NCBI GenBank assembly: GCA_036245805.1
Contig: BTRK01000004.1
Location: forward strand, 13,578,001-13,642,000
From: Pristionchus mayeri
Taxonomy: Eukaryota > Nematoda > Chromadorea > Rhabditida > Neodiplogasteridae
DNA: 64,000 bases
Direction of reading: 5' to 3'
The translations under genes were made by a program, and so were the position numbers. This document shows positions 44,982 to 56,564 of the stretch, in pieces. Position 1 is the first letter of the stretch, and each line of letters starts with the position of its first letter. Below the pieces are notes generated by a model. That model was not told where the DNA came from. It did not search any database and saw nothing but the letters and a program-made list of their open reading frames with translations.

Positions 44982-45090
44982 CGAGTTCGTAATTCGGGTC
45001 ACCGTCTGTTCATTCCGTACGCTCTCTCGACAGGTCGATCGGCGAGAGCGTCTGGGAAATTAAGAGACGGTATTCCGAATTTCGAACTCT
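44982..45090. repeat. family P palindromic element, copy 9
   Basis: cgagttcgtaattcgggtca ... tccgaatttcgaactct; arms gtacgctctctcgacagg / cggcgagagcgtctggg. Confidence 0.7.
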
Positions 45091-45444
45091 GCATGCGATT
45101 TGCACACATTGTATCATATTTTTACCTATACCACCGTATATTAGTCGTCAAGAGATAACGCTTGGTGGGGTAGACCGGTGAAGTTGGCTACCAAACTGTC
45201 CACTCATGCCAGCGATTGCGCGTAACTTTAAGCAAGCGATGACCGCTCGCGAGCGAACGATCAGAAAGGAGTGAGAGGGAGACTTTCATTGAATGTGCGC
45301 CAATACTGTGAAATTGGTGTGGATGGGATTGAAATGGATCCCTTCATTTCTCTCTCTTACTCCTGGCACGCGAACGATTTGGAAATGTGAAATAACCGCT
45401 CGCGCAATGATATCTCGCAAGCAACTCTCGGGCTAGCAATACTA

Positions 45445-46687
45445 TTGGGTGTCCGGAAAGTTCGTATAATTTTTTGTCTTTATTTTTTATCCAATGCTTT
45501 ACAATTCTCAGTGACCAATGTATGCCCCCCTTCTTTCTCACTACCTCCCTCCAGCGATTGGGCAGGGTCTCGATTCCTCTCTTCCAGAATGCGGGTTTCT
45601 TCGAGACCGCCCAGTTCACGAAAGCCCTCACAACTTCATATCGATTCTTGAACTTCTTTCCTTTACAGAAGTCAGAGAGAGAGCGGAAGCAGTGGTAGTC
45701 GCATGGGGAGAGATCCGGGGAATACGGTGGATGGGGAATCCTCTCGATCTTCAGCTCGTCCATTTTCTTCTGGGTCATCTTCGCTCGATGTGGGCGAGCA
45801 TTGTCCATCAGAAGAAGAACTTTGCCCTGGTTCAGGAGTCTGGGAGGGACTCTGATCGCGACATCTTCCAGTTGTTCAGAGAAGAGGTCGGCATTGATGC
45901 TGGTGCCAGGGGCGAGGATCGCCCAGTAGATGGGACCGAGCACTGAGAAGAAGAAGCAGAGGAGTTCCTTCTTTCCGTGCTCTTCCTTCTTCGGGACGGG
46001 CGTGGGCTTCTCATCTGCATCCACCCATTGCAGTCTCCTCACAGGGTTATCGTACGTGATCCACTTCTCATCTGTAGCGATGATGGAATTGACCCATCGA
46101 AGATTGGATCTACGATGGAGTAATTCCCGACAGACTTGAACACGATTTTTCAGCTGTTCGGGGGAGAGGTCATGGGGAATCACTTGTGGGAGTTTCGGCT
46201 TCTTCCCAGATCGATGGAGGATATCGGACACCGTTGATCTGGGAGTACCAGTATCCTTCTTCAACTCACGCACACTGGCCATGGGCTTGCGCTTCAGTGT
46301 GCGGTGAACGAGAGGCTGATCGAGGGAGGGAGGGCGTCCAGAGCGGGGTTGATCATCGAGACCAAACTCCCCTTTCTTGAAGCGGGAGAACCACTTATAG
46401 CAGAAGGGTATGGAGGGGGCGTCAGCTCCTTCCGACTGGGCCAGGGCAGAGTGGGCCTCCTTCACGGATCGGCCAAGACGGTAGTAATGAAGTAAAACTG
46501 CTCGGAGGTAGAGATGGGAGTCCATCACAAGAATCAATGGAGCAACTAGGAGACTGATTAAATCCTCTCACTACTCAACGTCAGAATGATGCAATACATT
46601 GTTGACAAACAGATTGCGCAATCACTGCAGTTGATCGCGAACTGACTTTTTTTCCGAAGCATTATACGAACTTTCCGGACACCCCAA
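45445..46687 (-). mobile_element. mariner transposon, copy 1 (1243 bp)
   Basis: Inverted ends ttgggtgtccggaaagttcg and the complement of ttggggtgtccggaaag; TA on both sides (45443-45444, 46688-46689). About 99% identical to 59124-60365. One G is missing in the left end compared with that copy. Confidence 0.95.
45508..46537 (-). CDS. mariner transposase, copy 1, shifted C-terminus
   Basis: Cut-and-paste transposase on the minus strand. Order: an N-terminal helix-turn-helix region, GRPPSLDQ, IPHDLSPEQ (family WVPHELT), ATDEKW (first Asp, residue 156), LLMDNARPH (245), PYSPDLSPCDYH (280). The last two catalytic Asp are 34 residues apart: the D,D34D signature of mariner. The triad is intact. An extra G (six C on the plus strand near 45530) shifts the frame just after VVRKKG, about 5 residues before the normal end, and the frame then runs on to 45344, giving 397 residues instead of 342. 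Activity is possible but the altered tail is a warning. Confidence 0.9.
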
Positions 46688-46885
46688 TATACAACTCCCC
46701 TCGGAATAAATAATGAATGAATGAATGAATAATAAAAAATAATAAAGTCATAACCTTTTCCGATTGAATTATCGCTATCTCGCTATGCTCATCGTCCAAG
46801 TTTTGAAACTTGCTGTAGAGGCCTAAAGAGAGTGTGCGGTTGGGAAATATCAAGGATCACTTACCCATCGAAACATCCAAATCCT

Positions 46886-47420
46886 CTAGCTCATAAGCTG
46901 CCAGTACTCGTTCAGTTCGCGCTGCGTCCACTGCGATCTTCGCTAGATAAGCAGCAGGGTACACAGAATCCTGAGAACCACAAGTGCACATTTAAAACGA
47001 TCGTCATCGTAGCTCACGGAATCGAAAACGGAACGGCGTATTAAAGGGGGTCATCAAAACGGAAAAAAAACGTTATTTTCGATCACTTTTGAGTGAGTGT
47101 GGTAGGAAAATAAATAAAGAGAAGTAAGACGAACCCCAATGGTGGGGTGGACAAAGTGCACGGCCATTCGCTCGCTGGCGCCATTCTTGTTCTTGTGCAG
47201 GAAGTTGCTGTAGCAAATGTGAGGATACAGTCACGTTAAGCAAATGTACAGTTGTCAAGTGGCGACCACAGTTTTTATAAGTAAGACACACTTGAGCAGC
47301 ATTCTGTGGTGATCGCTACCGTAGACGACGAGTGACACTGGACCCGGCCAGAGAGACACTGAACAGCTCTTGAAGGATTGGGGGTACTTCGTTTTTGGAT
47401 GAGGGAGCACATCGATAAAT
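46886..47420 (-). pseudogene. GT49-type (LARGE/B4GAT1-like) glycosyltransferase fragment
   Basis: Exons 47292-47420 (KSCSVSLWPGPVSLVVYGSD), 47135-47207 (NFLHKNKNGASERMAVHFVH) and 46886-46980 (DSVYPAAYLAKIAVDAARTE, then YWQLMS and a stop). They match, in order, the start of the GT49 domain: the WxGPxSLxxY, the middle, and the YPVNxLRNxA...T.Y motif. Normally LSDIDF follows; here the frame stops, so the metal-binding DxD and the rest are absent. The mariner at 45445-46687 lies just downstream. Looks truncated. Confidence 0.6.
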
Positions 47421-47618
47421 CTGGATTTGGGAGAAGAATAAAATATTATGCTGATGCATAAGTTTTTTCCAATTTCGGAGGCGTAATTCAAAGTCTCCTA
47501 AAAGCGTCCTTTAAATCCGATCAGTCTTATCCGTAGCATTAGGTAGGGGTATAGTTCACACTTATGAGGGGAATCGCGAGAGAATCGACCATTTGAGGGG
47601 GATGAGCGGCGGTAGGAA
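47421..47618. other. short spacer with an old mariner-like end
   Basis: gcataagttttttccaatttcgg at about 47455 resembles the inner part of the 43305 end; no partner seen. Confidence 0.3.
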
Positions 47619-48911
47619 CCCATTTTGGTGGTTTTTCAAGGTTTCTGAAAAAAATTCCTATAGAATACAATAACTTTTTTCGCCGAATAATACTTTTCAG
47701 ATGGCAACACGTCTGGTGTACAATTTTGAGCCAATTTCAGGAGCACGTATTTTGGAAATTTCGTCTCAAACTTGGCATACTTCTCATTTTCGGTCACGTA
47801 AACCTTATATTTTTGCGATTTCATTTGGATACCTCTCTAATATTTCCTAGATTGGTGTTTCTACATTTAAACGATCGGTGACTTTCTGGATTGCTTGACT
47901 TTTCAATTCATCTACTGAAATCGATTACGCGTTTTTACTCGTTTCTATCCTGTTTTTGGCAAGGGTATCTGAAAATCAAAAGGTCCAACTATGGTTTCTC
48001 TGTAAGTACATGTAACATATGCGATTAGAAATATGTTGATCGGTTTTGGAACCATCAGTTCATCATTGTTGCTAGCTTCAGCCCAAGATGTGCTCAAATA
48101 TTGTCAAAGTCACAAGAATTCGTATCGAAAGATGGCTCAAACATCATTATTATGAGCTCTAGCATAAAAATTCGGACTCTACGCATGAAAATATACCAAA
48201 ATATGACGGTTTTGCATCATTCCGTCGTTTCGACTTTTTCACCATCATACTCCCCCAGGGAGAAAAATATGAAAAATATTTTTTCAAGTGTTTACTTCCT
48301 AAAACACCTTTTTCTGGTGTACTTTCATATGTAGAGTCCGAATTTTTATACTAGAGCTCATAATAATGATGTTTGAGCCATCTTTCGACACGAATTCATG
48401 TGACTTTGACAATAGTTGAGCACATCTTGGGCTGAAGCTAGCAACAATGATGAACTGATGGTTCCAAAACCGATGCAACATATTTCTAATCACATATGTT
48501 CCATGTACTTACAGAGAAACCGTAGTTGGACCTTCTTATTTTCAGACAACATTGCCAAAACACAGGATAGAAACGAGCAAAAACGCGTAATCGATTTCAG
48601 TGGATGAATTTAAAAGTCAAGCAATCCAGAAAGTCACCGATGGTTTAAATGTAAACAATATGAGTAGAAACACCAATCTAGGAAACATTAGAGAGGTATC
48701 TCCATGAAATCGCAAAAAAATATAAGATTTACGTGACCGAAAATAAGAATTATGCCAAGTTTGAGACGAAATTCCCAAAATACGTGCCCCTGAAATTGGC
48801 TCAAAATTGTACAGCAGACGTGTTGCCACCTGAAAAGTATTATTCGGCGAAAAAAGTTAATGTATTCTATAGGAATGTTTTTCAGAAACTTTGAAAAACC
48901 ACCAAAATGGG
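47619..48911. mobile_element. large foldback element FB3
   Basis: Arms about 47619-48197 and 48305-48911, inverted, about 590 bp each with a spacer of about 100 bp (e.g. cccattttggtggtttttca and complement). No transposase. Confidence 0.9.
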
Positions 48912-50144
48912 CTGATTTTAGAGGTTTTTTCAACTTTTGAGAGCAAAAACGAAGTTTTTGGAATTCGCCATTTTCACGTTAAACCACGCACGATAGACTA
49001 TTAAAATGGAAAAAAAAGGACCGACTCTTAAGTTAAAGTCCATATATGCGCCTCACTTCTCGCCAAAAATGAAGGAAATCGGAGTATAAACAAAAAAATA
49101 GGGCTAATTACTGTACAGCGCCCAGAAAATGAATTCCGGAATACAGTACTTCCGCATCTTCAACTACCCTTATTTGGGCTCGAGATCATCCAAAAACGTC
49201 CAAAACAACATTTTGAGTTGTTTCCCCCATATTATAACACCTTCCTTTGTCAAAAATGACCATCGGAGCGAAAACTTGAAAACCGATATTTTGACCCCCA
49301 TCAAATCGCAGGATAGGTCCAAAAGCAATAAATGGGTTCCAAATAGTGTAAAATCATCCCCCGAGACAACTCAACTTAAATGGGCTCCTAAAAGTACGAT
49401 ATTTCGTCGGAGGAATCAACGGAGAGGCGCAATACTGTACCCCTGGAGAAAATAGACATAGAGACTCGGCTTTTGGATAGAAATGTAGAACACGATGAGC
49501 TAAGCATTTCATCTGTTGAAAGTGAGTCTCTATCTCTCGTTGAAGCGTGCTACAGAGCTTAGAATTGGGTAACTTTACCGTTCGCGATATTTGAGACCTC
49601 ACGTCATCCCCTTTTCAAAAATGAGAGTTGTCGAAAAATCCGAATATTGACCTTAACGAACAAAATTCTGACTTTCAGTTGTTAACTTTAGAGTACCATT
49701 TCTGAATTCTCAGGATTCCCATCACCATGTGAAGCTAATAAGGGATAGTTCGAGGGTAGCTGAAAAAATGTGGGACCACCATCTATCATCTAATCAGAAA
49801 GCTTTGAAATACACTGATTTATATATGTAAATTTCGTCATATTAGTGTTGATGACTGCAGCTTCGGATTGTAATGATGAAAGCCCACCATAAAGCAAATA
49901 TAAGCTCCTCATGTAGGAAGCTTCATGATGAAATCGGTTTGGTTTCGGTAGGCCAATGTGTGAGGATGCGCAGTAAACGAAACACATTTTGGTCATGGCG
50001 AACTGAACCCGACTCTGAAATTTGCACATTGTTTTCACAGGTCTTTTGTGCCAAATCCGAATGACATGTGCTATTGTGATGTACGTTCATCACACTTCAC
50101 GATAGTGTTGATTATTTTGCCCAATCGCGACTCACTGGAAATAC
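48912..50144. other. intergenic, nothing recognised
   Basis: Short frames (108 codons at 49129-49455, no context). Style of sequence (long a/t runs, caaaaacg) resembles foldback interiors, but I could not find a partner arm. Confidence 0.35.
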
Positions 50145-52286
50145 ATGAGAGACTATCTGAGAGGATCGAGCAATTTCCGTACAGCAAAAAATAAAATTCC
50201 TTGAAAATAAGTCCCTAGGGTTACTTTTTTACGTAGATCAAGAAAATCGGCCTTATAAAGCCGTATCTCTGACCCCTCATTCTCTGGGCGATCGGTTTTT
50301 GAAACTTTTTTTGGAGCTTCCCAACTCCATAACCAGATAGCGATTCTGAAAGAGCTCGACGAGATAAACATGTTCCCTGTTGGAAGTGAAGGGCTAGCTC
50401 ATCTGTGAAAAAAAGTTACGGTCATTTGAAATGTTAAAGTGGCCGTCCTGAAAAATTGTATTCCATATGGGGGTTTTAAATAGATCTATTGAATTCCCCG
50501 TAAAAAACTGCCCCTTGTTCCAAAAATGCAGCAAAACATATTTTCCTGTAAGGGGTCAAATGGTAGTCCGAAGGCCTCGAACTTGAACGATTTCGAACGA
50601 AAAAATCGATTTTTTTGAGGAAATCTTTTTTAGAGCGAATTCTCGTGAACTGTGAAGTGGAAAATCAGATTCTTTTTTTTTGTAATTTATTTATTATTAC
50701 TCTATCACCGGGGTGGTTTGGGAGCGTTTTTATTTTTTATTCTTGTTGTAGTAGCTGTCCACTATTTACTGGGAGAAACTAAGGGAAATTAAAAATAAAG
50801 TTTTCGCAAAATTCGTGGTGAAGCACTGAAAAGTCGAATAAATTCAGTTTGTAATAAGGGCTTGCCTACCGTAACTCAAAAACAGAACTGGAGGGCAGGT
50901 GTTCTAGAGTTATCCTAAATGCAGTACTCGATGAGAGAACTCCACCAGTATCAATACAATTTCGATATGCTTCCGCGCGTGCGAGAGCGCTGAGGTTGAT
51001 AAACTACCGTAACCTCTCGATATATTTTAAATCACCGCTCTCGCGTGCGAGGATGCGTATCGAAATGTTATTGATTCTGGCGGAGTTCTCTCATCGAGTA
51101 CTGCATTTAGGATAACTCTAGAAGACCTGCCCTCCGGTTCTGTTTTTGGGTTACGGTAGGCAGCTCCTTATTACAAACTGAATTTATTCGACTTTTCAGT
51201 GCTTCACCACGAATTTTGCGAAAACTTTATTTTTAATTTCCCTTAGTTTCTCCCAGTAAATAGTGGACAGTTACTACAACAAGAATAAAAAATAAAAACG
51301 CTCCCAAACCACCCCGGTGATAGAGTAATAATAAATAAATTACAAAAAAATTCGATTTTTCGAATTTTCTGAAAGAATTGAGAACCGATAAGGATGAAAC
51401 TTGGTAAATATAATCATATGAATATTCCAATTTTTTTGAGGTATGACTCGCTCCGATCCATTGCGAAATGACAAATTTTTGAAAATTGACGGTTTTCGAC
51501 TAACATGCCGCGTACTTCTCACTGAGTACTACACGTATACACATTTAGGGCGAATTCCATTTTTCCAACTTTGCCAAGCCTATTCACAAATATGATCATT
51601 CACTCAGATAATTTCTCCTAAATGCTCCCAAAGGCTGGAATTTTAGGGAAACAATTTCACACCTTTGAGGTCGAAAATTTCGAAAAATTTGTTACCACAG
51701 AATTTCACGAGATATAGATTTTCTGGCGTATTTTCACTCGTAGAATCTGATTTTCCACTTCACAGTTCACGAGAATTCGCTCTAAAAAAGATTTCCTCAA
51801 AAAAATCGATTTTTTCGTTCGAAATCGTTCAAGTTCGAGGCCTTCGGACTACCATTTGACCCCTTACAGGAAAATATGTTTTGCTGCATTTTTGGAACAA
51901 GGGGCAGATTTTTACGGGGAATTCAATAGATCTATTTAAAACCCCCATATGGAATACAATTTTTCAGGACGGCCACTTTAACATTTCAAATGACCGTAAC
52001 TTTTTTTCACAGATGAGCTAGCCCTTCACTTCCAACAGGGAACATGTTTATCTCGTCGAGCTTTTCCAGAATCGCTATCTGGTTATGGAGTTTGGAAGCT
52101 CCAAAAAAAAGTTTCAAAAACCGACCGCCCTCTTCGGCGCAATACAGAGAATGAGGGGTCAGAGATACGGCTTTATAAGGCCGATTTTCTTGATCTACGT
52201 AAAAAAGTAACCCTAGTGGCTTATTTTCGAGGAATTTTATTGTTTGCTGTACGGGTGTATATGAATCCGCTCAGATAGTCTCTCAT
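50145..52286. mobile_element. large foldback element FB4 with nested palindrome
   Basis: Outer arms 50145-50671 and 51747-52286 (atgagagactatctgag at the left and its complement at the right). The interior is 51351-51746 plus a separate palindrome (50673-51350) placed beside the left arm. Diverged relative of FB1. Confidence 0.9.
50673..51350. repeat. nested palindrome in FB4
   Basis: Two arms of about 310 bp (tttttgtaatttatttatta... and complement), loop near 51000-51040. Confidence 0.9.
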
Positions 52287-52560
52287 ATAACCTGAGAAAG
52301 TCGCAGCTACATTCGTAGCCACGGATACTTTGACTTCACACTATGATCACTAGGCGCTATCAAGAGGCCTGGACTAAAGTGCGCTAAATATAGCATCCAT
52401 GCACTAAGAATTTATAAAGATCAAAATGAGAATCAATTAAATCCAAAGACCAGAATAAGTGAAACATTTAAAAAGTAAAAATTGGAAAAAAATGTATGCA
52501 TCAGCCTGATATAAGTGGGCGCACTTCTATCGATCGTGTCGAATGAGCGGGTGAAGTTCA
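52287..52560. other. spacer, nothing recognised
   Basis: No gene seen. Confidence 0.3.
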
Positions 52561-53120
52561 CATGCACTGCGAGAGTGAGTTCGCCTCGTTCCTGAATACG
52601 GATGGGTTCGCAAGACTAGGCGTCTCGCTGATTAAAGTGGTGAGAGAGCAACTAGTCTTTTTTAAGGAATCATTCCTAATTCTTGATTAATTATATCTTC
52701 AAATTAACGACAGAATTGACCTACCGGAGTACCAGCGGCATCCTTGATGTAGAGCAGTGTGCGATGTGCCTTCTATAAATATTTTTTAGGTCTGTTACAT
52801 AGTGCGCAAAGTGAAATTTATTAGAAAAATCGCCTTTCTGCTGATCCCGATGACAATCTGCTGCACGCACCGATAGACTTGCGTGAAGAATTTGACGTTC
52901 CTGAGCACGCCATCCCACTTGATGCTCTCCGTCCAGTGAGCTATCTGAAGGATGCATAAATTATTGATTCCAACGATCGATAATGCCAAAATTGTCCTCA
53001 GAGCTACCGAAAAACTTAAAAGTTCCGATCCGACTTCGAACAAGTAAAGAATACCTTGATTAGGGAGAAGTCGCGCCATTCGCCCACGCATTTCTTCTCC
53101 AGAGCATACTGCATAGGTGA
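52560..53120 (-). CDS. multi-exon gene of unknown family, partial
   Basis: Exon-like blocks on the minus strand: about 53056-53120 (YALEKKCVGEWRDFSLIK), about 52833-52948 (IAHWTESIKWDGVLRNVKFF, TQVYRCVQQIVIGI), about 52719-52768 (KAHRTLLYIKDAAGTP) and perhaps about 52561-52625. All have acceptor and donor signals (e.g. ccttcag, GTAGGTC). Cysteines are spread in a way seen in nematode secreted Cys-repeat proteins, but I cannot name the family. The upstream part is cut by the mariner-ended element at 53145. Confidence 0.4.
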
Positions 53121-53142
53121 TTTGTGAAGAAAATTGATTTGT

Positions 53143-55470
53143 ATCAGGTTGGTGCAAAAGTTTCGTTACAAGTAGAGTGCGGAGAGGAAGAGGAAGAGGA
53201 AGACTCTGCCGCTCTTTTGAGGGGGTGAGCGAGGAATGAGGAAGAGGGAGGGGAAAGGGCAAAGTCTTCCGGAAGACTTCGCGATCTTCCGGAAAAGTTG
53301 GAACTTTTTGACATGGATTGGAGCTACATTTGAGCGTTTTTTGCGCATTTTCAGTGTCCATTTTCAGGTTAGCCCTACCCTTTACACCCCAGGCGGAGAT
53401 TATTCAGTCTGTGTCCCAATTTACATGCGCCAGTAGAGTGCAGACGTCAATTTCAGTCTGGGCGTTATCACACGTTGCTTTATCTGTTTCTTCTTGCTGT
53501 TTCTTGTATTTTTCATTTCCTCGTACAGTTTACTTCCCTGCTAAACCGTCTCTACCCAGAATCCTCGTCTCGGGCACCATTCAATTCTGGCACTGCAGCG
53601 GCCGACTGTTCAGGCTCGTTTTTCCCCATTATTTGTTCAGTTCGTTACCCCTTTGGTTCCCTGCCGCAATCCGTTGCGGCACTTGATCACTCGTTATGTC
53701 AGTGCCAATTCTTCTGATGTGTACCACACCTTGAGTGTCTACCGTATCCTGCGCGGATGAAATCAGGTTGCGGACTTCAGCCTACTTCAACCGGGAGTGA
53801 ACTCTGATTAGGACTACGCCCTTTCCTGTGAGTGCTTACTGATCTTTCGTCCCTGAACAGCTGTTTGTGTAATTGTCACGGTTCATGGACAGACGAGATC
53901 CCGAATGACTGATTCCCCCGTCTAAGTAGTGATAGGTCTTAGACCAGATGCTGCCTCTCACTTTTCAGAATCTTCTCTCACTGCGGCATCTCGACTACTC
54001 CCTCTTCGTGTTCTTCGCCTGTCTTGGAGCATGCAGACGGACTCTAAAGACACCGTGAGAAGAATCTAGGGAGTCCCTGCCTTCCATTATCCCCTCAAAC
54101 CTCTCCCATTTTTCTTAACATGATTCATCCTTAGTGCAATTTAGCCTCCTTTATCTCTTATCACTTGAATTCTAGCAACTTCAGTATCTCCCGTTAACTT
54201 CCTGACCTGTTGAAGAAGCCCCTTAGGATCGCCCTTACGAGTCAACTCCGACCCGTATCTCTAGTCTTGGATGTTGTATCAACCTTTATTGTCGCAATTT
54301 CAACTGATTCTATGTTTTTGTTGATTACTAAGTTTCCTCATATGTTTTGATTCAGTAAGCGTTATAGATAAAGTGAGGTTGTTTGGTTCTGGCACCGGAA
54401 CCCACTTCTCTCGATCAGTTCCAGCATTTGAAACACAGAAACGAAAAAAATTGAGAGAAACAAGCCATTTTGGCATTTCACTCTTCCGGAAGACCTCGTA
54501 CTCTTCCGGAAGAATTTTCCCCCCCCTGTCATTCTTCCGGAAGAGCAAAACTCATTTCGCGCCGCGCCGAGCGGTCTTCCCTCTTCCTTTCCGCACTCTA
54601 GCTACAAGGCATTTTCTTGTGGATCCTTGCTTCTGAATCAAATACAACCTGGGCATTATTTGAGGCAGTGTTAGTTCATAACAATGGTTGGTTTCTACCC
54701 GATCGATCCAATGTCGTTCCGTAGAAAAACATTGATAAGTGAAAATTAGCAAAATTACCATGTTTTTGGGTTTTCAACAGAAATCATCGCTAAAACTAAA
54801 CGAATTCCATACAGCTCCCATCCTTCAGAGAAACTGATGAGTAAGGGTGGATGCTTCCATTGAACACGTTACATGGGAGTTTCGGGCTTCCACGGATTAC
54901 TAGTGAGGTGAGAAAGGCCGACTTCGTCATTCAAATTTGAGGTTCAAATCCATAATTTCAAAATCTCTCGAATGGAAAGATCATTCTTTATGAACTTGCT
55001 AGGGTAGCTTCCTCGTGGTAGGTACCTCTGACTATGTTTCATGTGAGACCCCAAGCTCATCCTGCTAAAACTCTATGTGGAAATGTTCACAATCTGACAG
55101 ATGCAGCACCCCATTATTCCGGAATGCAAGCCTATTTTCTCAGATTGTTTAATGGTTGATGCGAACACTCGCCGTAATAGGATAGCTAGTCATCACACTT
55201 CACGAAAATGGTGTTGCAGCGGCGCAATTATTTCTGAGCAGGGAGTAGTTATCAATTGAAAAATCTGAAGAAATTGCAATTCTCAGAATTTTAAATGTTG
55301 CCTCATATGAATTACTGATTGATACGGTGTGAAGCCATGTGCGCTATGTAGAGCACACATGTACTAACATTATACAAGACAACAAATGAGGACTGCTCTT
55401 GACCGAAGCTAGATAGTGCTCGAAAACATTAATCGTGATTTGTAACGAAACTTTTGCACCAACCTAATAT
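53143..55470. mobile_element. mariner-ended composite element, about 2.3 kb
   Basis: Left end tcaggttggtgcaaaagttt, right end the complement of ttaggttggtgcaaaagttt, with TA flanks. No transposase motifs. It contains a second inverted-repeat structure (about 53164-54607, ends agagtgcggagaggaagag and complement) rich in cttccggaaga palindromes, so one element sits in another. Confidence 0.75.
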
Positions 55471-55673
55471 TTATAAATGATAATTATGTTTCCAGAGCTA
55501 ACTTCGCCCATCTGGAAATTGTAGATGCACGCAGACGGTAGTGCCATGTTGGAAACCAGTAAGCGAGTGACGTGAAGACGTCCTGGTTTAAATAGCATTG
55601 CATTTTACCGCTGAATGTAGCGCACTATTTACAACTATATGTCTATTTTATACTATGGTACGCGTTCATTCAC

Positions 55674-55926
55674 CTGGATCCGACGCTATGAGTGGGCCGA
55701 TTTTTTCATATAACGAGAGCGTCTCATTCGTCCATATATTATTCCAGTCTCCAATTTCGCGCAGTCGCTTCAAATCGAGCATGAGAATCCCGTTGTTCTC
55801 TCCGAGATTCTCCTAAATACGTCATTTGACTGTAGGCCCATCTTCAATTTCGGCAAACTTTGTGCGGATAGACCTCCCTATATGGATATCGTGGGTACTG
55901 ATCCTCAGTAGTCGCCCAGAATGCAC
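55674..55926 (-). CDS. GT8-type (LARGE/GXYLT-like) glycosyltransferase exons, partial
   Basis: Exon 55874-55926 (AFWATTEDQYPRYPYRE) and exon 55674-55812 (NLGENNGILMLDLKRLREIG, DWNNIWTNETLSLYEKIG). NNGILMLDLKRLR.xxW matches the (N)TGVILLDLxxLRxMxW motif of GT8 family enzymes. The upstream part, with the DxD motif, would lie in or beyond the N gap (56065-56564); downstream is the element ending at 55470. Third glycosyltransferase locus of this kind in the window. Confidence 0.55.
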
Positions 55927-56064
55927 CTGGAATTGCATGTTGAATGATTCATACGGAAACTACTATGCATGTTTCCAATGTAGATACATTTTTGTCGTAT
56001 GCCTCCAGAAAGCGATAACTTATAAATATTATGAATGCCGAAACTGTACCTTGCTTTTGCATAC

Positions 56065-56564
56065 NNNNNNNNNNNNNNNNNNNNNNNNNNNNNNNNNNNN
56101 NNNNNNNNNNNNNNNNNNNNNNNNNNNNNNNNNNNNNNNNNNNNNNNNNNNNNNNNNNNNNNNNNNNNNNNNNNNNNNNNNNNNNNNNNNNNNNNNNNNN
56201 NNNNNNNNNNNNNNNNNNNNNNNNNNNNNNNNNNNNNNNNNNNNNNNNNNNNNNNNNNNNNNNNNNNNNNNNNNNNNNNNNNNNNNNNNNNNNNNNNNNN
56301 NNNNNNNNNNNNNNNNNNNNNNNNNNNNNNNNNNNNNNNNNNNNNNNNNNNNNNNNNNNNNNNNNNNNNNNNNNNNNNNNNNNNNNNNNNNNNNNNNNNN
56401 NNNNNNNNNNNNNNNNNNNNNNNNNNNNNNNNNNNNNNNNNNNNNNNNNNNNNNNNNNNNNNNNNNNNNNNNNNNNNNNNNNNNNNNNNNNNNNNNNNNN
56501 NNNNNNNNNNNNNNNNNNNNNNNNNNNNNNNNNNNNNNNNNNNNNNNNNNNNNNNNNNNNNNNN
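56065..56564. other. assembly gap of 500 N
   Basis: Exactly 500 Ns, a conventional scaffold gap of unknown real length. Confidence 1.

Noticed and set aside
45518..46495. Several plus-strand frames across the mariner
   Set aside because: Antisense shadows of the transposase; the same ones recur at 59188-60174.
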